Origin: JBDSEG01 sp039920165
GTDB taxonomy: Bacteria; Pseudomonadota; Gammaproteobacteria; Burkholderiales; Burkholderiaceae_C
Length of the DNA: 9,225 bases
Reading direction: 5' to 3'
Assembly (NCBI GenBank): GCA_039920165.1
Contig: JBDSEG010000102.1
Span: 1 to 9,225, forward strand
The translations under genes and the position numbers were made by a program. The notes under the pieces were generated by a model. That model was not told the origin of the DNA. It was given only the letters and a program-made list of their open reading frames with translations, and did no database searches. This document shows, in pieces, positions 1 to 6,964 of the stretch. Each line of letters opens with the position of its first letter. The first letter of the stretch is position 1.

Positions 1-1086
1 ATGTCGATCCACCGCAAGCCGCCGGCCTACGACGAGCTGAGCCCGTCGCAGGACCTGCTCGAGACCGGCATCAAGGTGATCGACCTGATCTGCCCGTTCG
101 CCAAGGGCGGCAAGGTGGGCCTGTTCGGCGGCGCCGGTGTCGGCAAGACCGTGAACATGATGGAACTGATCAACAACATCGCGAAGGCACACAGCGGCCT
201 GTCGGTATTCGCCGGTGTCGGCGAGCGCACCCGCGAGGGCAACGACTTCTATCACGAGATGGCCGACTCGAAGGTCGTCGACCTCGAGAACCTGCCCGAG
301 TCGAAGGTCGCGATGGTCTACGGCCAGATGAACGAGCCGCCGGGCAACCGCCTGCGCGTCGCTCTGACCGGCCTAACGATCGCCGAGTCGTTCCGCGACG
401 AAGGCAAGGACGTGCTGTTCTTCGTCGACAACATCTACCGCTATACGCTGGCCGGCACCGAAGTGTCGGCGCTGCTCGGTCGGATGCCTTCCGCGGTGGG
501 CTACCAGCCGACGCTGGCCGAAGAAATGGGCCGGCTGCAGGAGCGCATCACGTCGACCAAGGTCGGCTCGATCACCTCGATCCAGGCCGTGTACGTGCCG
601 GCGGACGACCTGACCGACCCGTCGCCGGCGACGACCTTCGCCCACCTCGACTCCACCGTCGTTCTGTCGCGCGACATCGCGTCGCTCGGCATCTATCCGG
701 CGGTCGACCCGCTCGACTCGACCTCGCGCCAGCTCGACCCGAACGTCGTCGGCGAAGACCACTACAACACCGCCCGTGCAGTGCAGGGCACGCTGCAGCG
801 CTACAAGGAACTGCGCGACATCATCGCCGTGCTGGGCATGGACGAGTTGTCGCCCGAAGACAAGCTGGCGGTGGCGCGCGCCCGCAAGATCCAGCGTTTC
901 CTGAGCCAGCCGTTCCACGTTGCCGAGGTCTTCACCGGCTCGCCGGGCAAGTATGTGCCGCTGAAGGAAACCATCCGCGGCTTCAAGATGATCGTCTCGG
1001 GCGAGTGCGATGCATTGCCCGAGCAGGCGTTCTACATGGTCGGAACGATCGACGAGGCTTTCGAGAAAGCCAAGAAAGTCAACTGA
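1..1086 (+). CDS. atpD: ATP synthase F1 subunit beta (5'-truncated by window edge)
   Basis: This is the catalytic beta subunit of the F1 part of the F1Fo ATP synthase, which makes ATP from ADP and phosphate on the cytoplasmic face of the inner membrane. The visible 361 residues lack about 105 N-terminal residues compared with the roughly 460-residue E. coli protein, so the ATG at base 1 is an internal Met and not the true start. Seen in the sequence: Walker A GGAGVGKT at residues 43-50, the catalytic-Glu segment GERTREG at 75-81, the Walker B region VLFFVDNIYRYTLAGTE at about 138-154, and the DELSPED loop (DELSEED in E. coli) at 281-287, which contacts the gamma and epsilon subunits. The C-terminus LPEQAFYMVGTIDEAFEKAKK is typical of betaproteobacteria as I recall them. 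atpC follows after 24 bp, as in the usual atp operon order. Nothing suggests loss of function. Confidence 0.99.
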   Translation: MSIHRKPPAYDELSPSQDLLETGIKVIDLICPFAKGGKVGLFGGAGVGKTVNMMELINNIAKAHSGLSVFAGVGERTREGNDFYHEMADSKVVDLENLPESKVAMVYGQMNEPPGNRLRVALTGLTIAESFRDEGKDVLFFVDNIYRYTLAGTEVSALLGRMPSAVGYQPTLAEEMGRLQERITSTKVGSITSIQAVYVPADDLTDPSPATTFAHLDSTVVLSRDIASLGIYPAVDPLDSTSRQLDPNVVGEDHYNTARAVQGTLQRYKELRDIIAVLGMDELSPEDKLAVARARKIQRFLSQPFHVAEVFTGSPGKYVPLKETIRGFKMIVSGECDALPEQAFYMVGTIDEAFEKAKKVN

Positions 1087-1110
1087 CCGCGGCACGCGCG
1101 AAGGAACGAT

Positions 1111-1542
1111 ATGGCAACCCTGCACGTCGACGTGGTCTCGGCCGAAGGCAGCATCTTCTCCGGCGAGGCGACTTTCGTGGCCCTGCCCGGCGAGGCCGGC
1201 GAGCTCGGCATCCTGCCGCGCCACACGCCGCTGATCACCCGCATCCGGCCGGGCGCGGTTCGCATCGCCAAGGCGAATGCGGACGGCACGGCGAGCGGCG
1301 AGGAGGAGTTCGTCTTCGTGGCCGGGGGCATTCTCGAAGTGCAGCCCGGCACGGTGACGGTACTCGCCGATACGGCGATCCGCGGCCACGACCTCGACGA
1401 GGCGAAGGCCGCGGAAGCCAAACGCATCGCCGAGGAAGCGATGAAGAACGCCAAGAGCGATATCGATTTCGCCAAGGCGCAAGGCGAGTTTGCCGCGATG
1501 GCCGCGCAGATCGCCGCGCTGCGCAAATTCCGGGGCAAATAG
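1111..1542 (+). CDS. atpC: ATP synthase F1 subunit epsilon
   Basis: This is the epsilon subunit of the F1Fo ATP synthase, part of the central stalk that turns with gamma. In bacteria it also inhibits ATP hydrolysis through its C-terminal helices. The 143-residue length is normal. The N-terminal beta-sandwich carries the family signatures GELGILPRHTPLI (residues 30-42) and GGILEVQPGTVTVLADTA (72-89). The C-terminal part from about residue 92 is Ala/Glu/Lys-rich and clearly helical. The ATG at 1111 is supported by an AAGGA ribosome binding site at 1101-1105, 5 bp upstream. The gene is 24 bp behind atpD and is the last gene of the atp operon here, because the next gene is on the other strand 11 bp away. 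I see no stem-loop with a T-run after it. Confidence 0.98.
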   Translation: MATLHVDVVSAEGSIFSGEATFVALPGEAGELGILPRHTPLITRIRPGAVRIAKANADGTASGEEEFVFVAGGILEVQPGTVTVLADTAIRGHDLDEAKAAEAKRIAEEAMKNAKSDIDFAKAQGEFAAMAAQIAALRKFRGK

Positions 1543-1553
1543 GGGCTGCCTTC

Positions 1554-2564
1554 CTATCGTGTTTGAACGCCGAAGGCCCAGGCGGCGAGGGTGAAGCTCG
1601 CGAATGACAAAGCCGTGGTTGCCAGGATGATGCGCGCGACGCGGCCGTTGTCGGCACCGTAGCGTTCCGCCAGCAGCGAGACATTGCTCGCGCTTGGCAG
1701 GGCCGCCACCAGCACGATCACCATCAGGCCGTAGGCTGGAATGTCGATGCCGATGGCTCGCAAGGCCAGGCCGGCCGCGAGCACCGCCAGCGGATGGACG
1801 ACCAGCTTGACGACGACGATCGGCAGGTAGTCGCGCGGCGCGGTGCGGTACTGGCTGTGCTGTCCGGCGCGCCACAGCACCGCACCGATCGTGAACAGGG
1901 CCACCGGCGAGGCCGCTTCGCCGAGCATGCGGATCACCTGGTCGAGCGGTCCGGGCAACCGAACGCCGATCGCGGCCTGTAGTGCGCCCAGGCCGATCGC
2001 CCAGGGCAGGGGGTTGGTCGCCGCACCGCGCAGCGAACGCAGCAACCCCATGACCGTATCCTGCGAGCGCGTCACGCCGTCGTCGGCCGAGGCAGGCATT
2101 TGCGTATGCGCCTGCGCGATGGCGATGCACAGCGAACTTGTGACGATGAGGTCGATCAGGATGGTCCCGATCGCCGGCCCGGCGGCCGCGTCGCCGAGCA
2201 GTGCGACCAGCAAGGGCACGCCCATGAAGCCGGTATTCGGAAATGCCGCGACGAGCGCGCCGAATGCCGCGTCGCGCAGATCGACCCCGCGCCCGCCGGC
2301 GCGTCGGCGCAAGGTCAAGGCGATGGTGAGCAGGACCGTGAGCAGCGCGCAGACCCCGTAAGTCAGCATCAGCCCCGGGTCGATCAGCTTCGCGAACGGC
2401 ATGCTCGCGCCAAAGCGGAACAGCATGCACGGCAGCGCGAAGAAGAGGACGAAGGTATTCAGCCCGGGGATCGCCGACTCGGGCAACACCCCGCGCTGCG
2501 CCGCCGCATACCCCAGCAGCACGAGCGCGAAGAAGGGGAAGGTGACGGCGAGAATCGAGGACAT
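1554..2564 (-). CDS. AEC-family (auxin efflux carrier-like) membrane transporter
   Basis: This 336-residue polytopic inner-membrane protein belongs to the AEC family (Mem_trans), secondary transporters known in bacteria mostly as malonate, malate or other organic-acid carriers. The substrate cannot be read from the sequence. Hydrophobic segments run throughout (for example residues 5-23, 37-50, 65-84, 100-124, 131-150, 218-231, 247-267, 277-291 and 311-332), with a short hydrophilic loop at about 152-180 near the middle. Family motifs seen are FPNTGFMGVPL (108-118), with the helix-breaking Asn-Thr-Gly, KLVVHPL (253-259), and ALPSASNVSLLAERYGAD near the C-terminus (288-305). The start is forced: reading upstream in frame there is no ATG, GTG or TTG before a stop at 2628-2630. 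No good ribosome binding site precedes it. Its start codon overlaps that of the divergent helicase gene. Confidence 0.93.
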   Translation of the reverse strand: MSSILAVTFPFFALVLLGYAAAQRGVLPESAIPGLNTFVLFFALPCMLFRFGASMPFAKLIDPGLMLTYGVCALLTVLLTIALTLRRRAGGRGVDLRDAAFGALVAAFPNTGFMGVPLLVALLGDAAAGPAIGTILIDLIVTSSLCIAIAQAHTQMPASADDGVTRSQDTVMGLLRSLRGAATNPLPWAIGLGALQAAIGVRLPGPLDQVIRMLGEAASPVALFTIGAVLWRAGQHSQYRTAPRDYLPIVVVKLVVHPLAVLAAGLALRAIGIDIPAYGLMVIVLVAALPSASNVSLLAERYGADNGRVARIILATTALSFASFTLAAWAFGVQTR

Positions 2565-4686
2565 GCAATCAGTATCGCAAGCCGCCCCGCCCGAAACGCT
2601 GAACCCCGCGCAACTCGAGGCCGTGCACTACCTGGCCGGCCCCTGCCTGGTTCTGGCCGGCGCGGGCTCGGGCAAGACGCGTGTCATCACGCACAAGATC
2701 GCGCGCCTGCTGCAGGCGGGCTATGCGCCGGGCCAGATCGCCGCGATCACCTTCACGAACAAGGCAGCGCAGGAGATGCGCGAGCGCGCCAAGCTGCTGG
2801 TGGGGCCGCGCGCCGCCAAGCTGCTCGTGATCAGCACCTTCCATTCGCTCGGCGTGCGCATCCTGCGTAGCAGCGGCGACCGCGTCGGCCTGAAGCCCAA
2901 CTTCAGCATCTTCGACAGCGACGATGTGCTCGGCCTGCTTCGCGAAGCCGGGGGCTGCAGCGACAACGCGCTGGCGCGGCGCTGGCAATGGACGATCAGC
3001 CTGTGGAAGAACCAGGGCCTGAACAGTGCCCAGGCGCAGGCCGTGGCCGCCGACGACGACGAACGCGTGGCAGCGCGCGTGATGCAACGCTACGAAGAGC
3101 GGCTCGCGGCCTATCAAGCGGTCGATTTCGACGACCTGATCGCATTGCCCAATCGGCTGATGCAGTCCGACCCCGAAGTGCGTGCGGACTGGCAGGACCG
3201 CCTGCGCTACGTGCTGGTCGACGAATACCAGGATACGAACGCGATCCAGTACGAGTTGCTCAAATCGCTGGTCGATCATCCCGACGCGCGCCGCTGCGGC
3301 ATGTTCACGGCAGTCGGCGACGACGACCAGAGCATCTACGGCTGGCGCGGTGCAACGATCGACAACCTGCGCCGCCTGCCGCGGGAGTTCGCCAATCTCA
3401 AGGTCATTGCGCTGGAGCAGAACTACCGCTCCACCGGCAGCATCCTGCGTGCGGCGAATGCGGTAATCGCCCACAACCCGAAAGTGTTCGAGAAGAAGCT
3501 GTGGAGCGAGTTCGGCGACGGCGATCCGGTCGCGCTCGTCGAGTGCGACGGCGAAGAGCACGAAGCGCAGCGCGCGGTGGCGCGCATCCAGGCCTTGCGT
3601 GCGAGCGGCGGCGGCGCAGGCGCGAACGGTCGCGCGGCCGATGCGGTGCGCTTCAAGGATTTCGCGGTGCTGTATCGCGCCAATCACCAAGCGCGGGTGT
3701 TCGAAAAAGCGCTGCGCAAGGAAGCCATTCCGTACAAGGTCTCGGGCGGCCAGAGCTTCTTCGACCGCGCCGAGATCAGGGATCTGTGCGCGTGGCTGCG
3801 CCTGCTGGTCAACAGCGACGACGACCCGGCCTTCCTGCGCGCGGTCGCCACGCCCAAGCGCGGGGTCGGGCATCAGAGCCTGATTGCGCTGGCCGAGTTT
3901 GCGACGCGCTGGAAGTCGAGCCTGTTCGAGGCGCTGTTTGCGCAGAGTCTGGCGAGCGTCCTGAATCCGCGAGCGCTGGGTTCGCTGCAGGAATTCGGGC
4001 GCCTGGTGGCCGATCTCGAATACCGCGCCCGCCACACGACGGGTGCGGAAGACGCGAAGGCGCTGCTGATCGGCTGGCTCGAAGATATCGGCTACGAACA
4101 GCACCTTCACGACGGCGAAGACAGCGAAAAGCTGGCCGCGAGCCGCTGGTCCAACGTGCTCGATTTCGTCGACTGGATCGCGCGACGCTGCGACGGCACG
4201 GCGATCGACGGCAGCGACGAGGGCGAGTCCGAGCGCAAGAGCGTTCTCGACGTCGCGCAAAGCATCTCGGTCATCATCAGCCTGGCCGAGCGCGGCGACG
4301 AGCAGGATGTGGTGACGCTGTCGACGCTGCACGCGGCCAAGGGCCTGGAGTGGCCGCACGTCGTGCTCGCTGGCGTCAACGAGGGCCTGCTGCCGTTTGT
4401 GAGCTCCGGAAGTGGCGATGACGAGATGACCGTCGAGCGCCTGGAAGAAGAACGTCGGCTGATGTATGTGGGCATCACCCGCGCCCGCTCCACCCTCGCG
4501 GTCAGCACCTTGCGCCGGCGCAAGCGCGGGCGCGATACGGTGGTCGGCGTGCCGAGCCGGTTCATCAAGGAAATGAAGCTCGACGAGGTTCAGCTGAAGG
4601 AGGATCCGCGAGCACGCCTGAAGGCTTTGCGCGAGGCGGCGGCGCAGCGCGCTTCGATGGCCGTTAACGCCGCAAAGGTGCCATAA
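2563..4686 (+). CDS. rep: ATP-dependent DNA helicase Rep (UvrD/PcrA superfamily 1A)
   Basis: This is a 3'-5' superfamily 1A helicase, 707 residues from this start, against 673 for E. coli Rep. Rep clears proteins ahead of replication forks and helps restart. All motifs are intact: Q-motif LNPAQLEAV (13-21), Walker A GAGSGKT (33-39), motif Ia FTNKAAQEM (64-72), Walker B LVDEYQDTN (218-226), motif III GDDDQSIYGWRGA (252-264), motif IV LEQNYRS (284-290), motif V TLHAAKGLEWPHV (588-600) and motif VI ERRLMYVGITRARSTL (630-645). Stretches such as GPCLVLAGAGSGKTRVIT and the EQNYRS-ILRAAN-NPKVFEKKLWSE segment resemble Rep more than UvrD. A Gly/Ala-rich insert lies at about 348-361. The reading frame is open further upstream (to at least 2401), but that part overlaps the transporter gene and adds no family sequence. 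A GTG at 2542 behind AAGGGGA is an alternative start that would add 7 residues. Confidence 0.95.
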   Translation: MQSVSQAAPPETLNPAQLEAVHYLAGPCLVLAGAGSGKTRVITHKIARLLQAGYAPGQIAAITFTNKAAQEMRERAKLLVGPRAAKLLVISTFHSLGVRILRSSGDRVGLKPNFSIFDSDDVLGLLREAGGCSDNALARRWQWTISLWKNQGLNSAQAQAVAADDDERVAARVMQRYEERLAAYQAVDFDDLIALPNRLMQSDPEVRADWQDRLRYVLVDEYQDTNAIQYELLKSLVDHPDARRCGMFTAVGDDDQSIYGWRGATIDNLRRLPREFANLKVIALEQNYRSTGSILRAANAVIAHNPKVFEKKLWSEFGDGDPVALVECDGEEHEAQRAVARIQALRASGGGAGANGRAADAVRFKDFAVLYRANHQARVFEKALRKEAIPYKVSGGQSFFDRAEIRDLCAWLRLLVNSDDDPAFLRAVATPKRGVGHQSLIALAEFATRWKSSLFEALFAQSLASVLNPRALGSLQEFGRLVADLEYRARHTTGAEDAKALLIGWLEDIGYEQHLHDGEDSEKLAASRWSNVLDFVDWIARRCDGTAIDGSDEGESERKSVLDVAQSISVIISLAERGDEQDVVTLSTLHAAKGLEWPHVVLAGVNEGLLPFVSSGSGDDEMTVERLEEERRLMYVGITRARSTLAVSTLRRRKRGRDTVVGVPSRFIKEMKLDEVQLKEDPRARLKALREAAAQRASMAVNAAKVP

Positions 4687-4848
4687 CGCAATTGCTGGGC
4701 ATTCGCCAACTTCACGCCGCTTGGCGGCCGGCGCCCTATTATTCGTCCCCGATCGCATTCACCTTGATCGTTTATTGGTGGGCGTCGGCCCGTGTTCCGA
4801 TCGCCCGCCTCGCTCTTCATATCGTCGGCACCTTGCGCCACCCTCTAA
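4687..4848. other. Intergenic region upstream of the envelope operon
   Basis: These 162 bases are the only sizeable non-coding stretch. They are visibly richer in A/T than the flanks, with TATTAT at 4737-4742 and TTTATT at 4771-4776, so they probably hold the promoter of the envelope operon. I cannot pair either hexamer with a convincing -35 box at 16-18 bp. Two mutually exclusive short inverted repeats lie just after the helicase stop: CGCCAA/TTGGCG (4704-4709 and 4721-4726, 11-base loop) and GCCGC/GCGGC (4716-4720 and 4724-4728). Neither is followed by a T-run, so a factor-independent terminator is not supported. Confidence 0.35.
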
Positions 4849-5649
4849 ATGTTTCCCATGACTGCCGCAAAGACCTTGCTTTTCCGGACTCTTGCCGTCG
4901 CGATCTGGTTCGTCGTGGCCGCGGCATCGCATGCTGCGGCGCCCGATGCGCAGGCCCTCCTCGCGGCGAGCGACGAGGTGCGCAACCCGCCTAAACCTTT
5001 CTCTGTGACGGTATCGCTGACCGAATTCCGCAACCGTCAGCAGACCGATGCCAATACCCTGCAGGTCTATTCGCGCTCCGATGGCCCCGGCGGGCAGTAC
5101 CGCAGCCTGATCCGTTTCGTTGATCCGCCGCGCGACGCCAACAAGCTCTTGCTCAAGAGCGGCAACGATCTCTGGTTTTTCGATCCGTCGAGCAAGGCCA
5201 GCATCCGCTTGTCGCCGCAGCAGCGCCTGCTTGGCCAGGCCGCCAACGGCGACGTGGTGACGGTCAATCTGGCCAAGGAATACCAGGCCGTGCTCGTGGC
5301 CGACGAGGAAATCGCCGACGGCGAGCGTGTGACCCGCAAGACCCACAAGTTGCGATTGACCGAGCGCTCGCCCGACGTGACCTATAACCATATCGAGATG
5401 TGGGTCGAGGTTGGCACCGCGCGGCCGGTCAAGGCGCTTTTCTATGCCGAGAGCGGGCGGCTGCTGAAAACCGCTTACTACCGCAAATTCACGCCTCAAC
5501 TCGGCGTACCGCGCCCCACCGAGATCGTCATCATCGACGGCCTCGACCCGAACTGGGTGACGGTCATGCGCTACACCGATTTCGCCTGGCGCGATGTGCC
5601 CGAAGCATGGCTGCAGCGCGACTATCTGCCACGCTTCAAACCGGAGTGA
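4849..5649 (+). CDS. LolA-like outer membrane lipoprotein-sorting-type protein
   Basis: This 266-residue exported protein resembles the 'outer membrane lipoprotein-sorting protein' group (LolA_like, related to LolA/LolB). These are beta-folded proteins thought to bind lipidic groups in the periplasm, and their real cargo is mostly unknown. Residues 1-30 form a Sec signal peptide with a hydrophobic core (about 10-26) and a cleavage site near SHAA-AP. The mature part has the family pattern: an early strand FSVTVSLTEF (51-60), YRSLIRFVDPPRDANKLLLKSGNDLWFFDPSSK (84-116), the SPQQRLLGQAANGD segment (122-135), and a C-terminal half with strand pairs such as AYYRKFTPQLG and RYTDFAWRDVPEAWL. There is no lipobox Cys. 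ATG 4858 is an alternative start, and neither ATG has a visible ribosome binding site. It forms an operon with the next gene (4 bp gap). Such proteins often sit beside RND/MMPL or FtsX-type exporters, but none is here. Confidence 0.83.
   Translation: MFPMTAAKTLLFRTLAVAIWFVVAAASHAAAPDAQALLAASDEVRNPPKPFSVTVSLTEFRNRQQTDANTLQVYSRSDGPGGQYRSLIRFVDPPRDANKLLLKSGNDLWFFDPSSKASIRLSPQQRLLGQAANGDVVTVNLAKEYQAVLVADEEIADGERVTRKTHKLRLTERSPDVTYNHIEMWVEVGTARPVKALFYAESGRLLKTAYYRKFTPQLGVPRPTEIVIIDGLDPNWVTVMRYTDFAWRDVPEAWLQRDYLPRFKPE
5643..5646 (+). promoter_or_regulatory. Ribosome binding site GGAG for the TTG-started beta-barrel gene
   Basis: GGAG lies inside the last codons of the LolA-like gene, 7 bases before TTG 5654. 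It decides the start of the downstream gene: TTG here gives a protein beginning MRNLTATLCFGVLAASALPAFAQ, a clean signal peptide. The upstream in-frame ATG at 5594 would add 20 hydrophilic residues in front of it and overlap the previous gene by 56 bases. Confidence 0.75.
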
Positions 5650-5653
5650 ACGC

Positions 5654-6934
5654 TTGCGTAATCTGACCGCCACTTTGTGCTTCGGTGTACTTGCCGCCTC
5701 GGCTTTGCCGGCTTTCGCGCAGACGTCGCCGGCACCTTCCATTGACGTCGACGCCCTCCTGCTGGCCGACCAGCCGGCGCTCGCACCTGCGCAGGCCACG
5801 CAGAGTTGGCGCCTGTTCGGCGAGGCGGCCGCCTCGCGCGCGACGCTGCTCGGCAGCCCTTCGGCGGTCCACGGCGGCCGGCTCTCGCTCGATGTCCGCC
5901 TCGATACCACGGTCGCGCCTGGCTGGCGCGCCGTCGTGTCCGACCGGCTCGATGTAGCGCGCCACCAAGACCAGGTGCTCGACTACAGCGTCAATACCTT
6001 GCGCGAGGCCTATCTCAGCTGGCATGCGAGCCCGACCGACATCGTCGATTTCGGCCGCATCAATCTGCGCTACGGATCGGCCTATGGCTACAACCCGACC
6101 GACTACTTCAAGGTCGGCGCGTTGCGCTCCATCACCTCGCCAGACCCCGCCGCGCTGCGCGAGAACCGGCAGGGCAGCATCGTCGTCCAGGCGCAAAAAG
6201 TGTGGAGCACGACTTCGCTTTCGGCGGTGCTGTCGCCCAAGCTCGCCAGCCGGCCGAGCGCGGGCACGTTCGACCTGAACGAGGGTGCCACCAACGGCAG
6301 CAACCGCTGGCTCCTGGCCGGCAGCCACAAGTTCAGCGAGAACTTCCAGCCGCAGATCCTGCTGCATGGCGGCACCGACCTGCCGGTGCAAACCGGCGTC
6401 AACCTGTCCGGCCTGATCGGCCAGGCAACCGTCGCCTATGCCGAGCTGTCCGGTGGCCGCTCGCGCTCTTTGACCACGCAGGCGCTCGGCCTGCCCGGTC
6501 CCGAGAAGGTGCAGCGCCGCGTTGCAGTGGGACTCACGTATACGACCGCTTTCAACCTCTCGCTGACCGCCGAGTTCGAGAGCAACAGCGCCGCACCCGA
6601 CCGGGCCGAGTGGAACCGCTTCAGCACTGCTGCGGCTGGCAACGGCCTGCGCCTGTTGCAGACCGCGCAAACCCTGCAGGACCTGCCGACGCGGCGTGCC
6701 GTTTTCGTCTATGCCGCCTGGCGCGACCTGGGCATGAAGAATTTCGACGTTGCCGCCTTCGTCCGCCGCGATCAGGAAACGCGCAGCCGCGAACAATGGA
6801 TCGAGGCGCGCTACCACTGGGCCAAGGCCGAAGTCGCGCTGCAGTGGCAGGGCTATTCGGGCCCGTCGGGTTCGCTCTTCGGCGATGTGCCGCAACCCCG
6901 CCGCCTCGAGGCATTGCTGCGCATCTTTCTGTGA
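5654..6934 (+). CDS. Predicted outer-membrane beta-barrel protein, TTG start
   Basis: This is a 426-residue exported protein that I do not recognise as a named family with certainty. A signal peptide covers residues 1-22 (core LCFGVLAASALPA, cleavage after AFA before QTSP). The mature protein has many short alternating amphipathic stretches with Gly/Asn/Ser turns, as in outer-membrane barrels: GRLSLDVRLDTTVAPGWRAV (75-94), LREAYLSWHA (116-125), QPQILLHGG (232-240), VAVGLTYTTAFNLSLTAEFES (290-310) and QWIEARYHWAKAEVALQWQGY (381-401). It ends RLEALLRIFL, close to the terminal strand of a barrel, although the last residue is Leu instead of the usual Phe. The segment DFGRINLRYGSAYGYNPTDYFK (132-153) recalls DUF1302-like barrels that travel with LolA-like/DUF1329 proteins. 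The gene starts 4 bp after the LolA-like gene, so co-expression is very likely. Role inferred: outer-membrane partner of that protein. Confidence 0.78.
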   Translation: MRNLTATLCFGVLAASALPAFAQTSPAPSIDVDALLLADQPALAPAQATQSWRLFGEAAASRATLLGSPSAVHGGRLSLDVRLDTTVAPGWRAVVSDRLDVARHQDQVLDYSVNTLREAYLSWHASPTDIVDFGRINLRYGSAYGYNPTDYFKVGALRSITSPDPAALRENRQGSIVVQAQKVWSTTSLSAVLSPKLASRPSAGTFDLNEGATNGSNRWLLAGSHKFSENFQPQILLHGGTDLPVQTGVNLSGLIGQATVAYAELSGGRSRSLTTQALGLPGPEKVQRRVAVGLTYTTAFNLSLTAEFESNSAAPDRAEWNRFSTAAAGNGLRLLQTAQTLQDLPTRRAVFVYAAWRDLGMKNFDVAAFVRRDQETRSREQWIEARYHWAKAEVALQWQGYSGPSGSLFGDVPQPRRLEALLRIFL

Positions 6935-6964
6935 CCGCGTCGCGCCATCTTCGGGGCGGCCCGA

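Noticed and set aside
2401..2562. 54-residue N-terminal extension of the Rep helicase from ATG 2401
   Set aside because: It lies entirely within the transporter gene on the other strand, has no helicase-family sequence, and Rep proteins normally begin just before the LNPAQ motif.
4704..4728. Inverted repeats after the rep stop as a factor-independent terminator
   Set aside because: Stems are only 5-6 bp and no T-run follows, so termination is not supported.
373..4758. Two very long antisense reading frames (731 and 729 codons) in the same minus-strand frame, separated by a single stop
   Set aside because: They lie opposite or out of frame with atpD, atpC, the transporter and rep, which have clear family motifs. 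The translations are Arg/Ala/Gly/His-rich with no recognisable domain. High GC at third codon positions keeps such antisense frames open.
4749..4804. CCGATCGC repeated at 4749-4756 and 4797-4804 as a possible operator pair
   Set aside because: It contains the common palindrome CGATCG, and 48-bp spacing of a single 8-mer in GC-rich DNA is easily chance.
5636..6895. 419-codon minus-strand frame opposite the beta-barrel gene
   Set aside because: It is Arg/Gly/Ala-rich with no domain, while the plus-strand frame has a signal peptide, ribosome binding site and barrel-like pattern. It is a composition shadow.
6935..6964. Possible bidirectional terminator between the barrel gene and the regulator
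   Set aside because: Only short GC-rich complementarity (CGCC/GGCG) is visible, with no T-run on either side.
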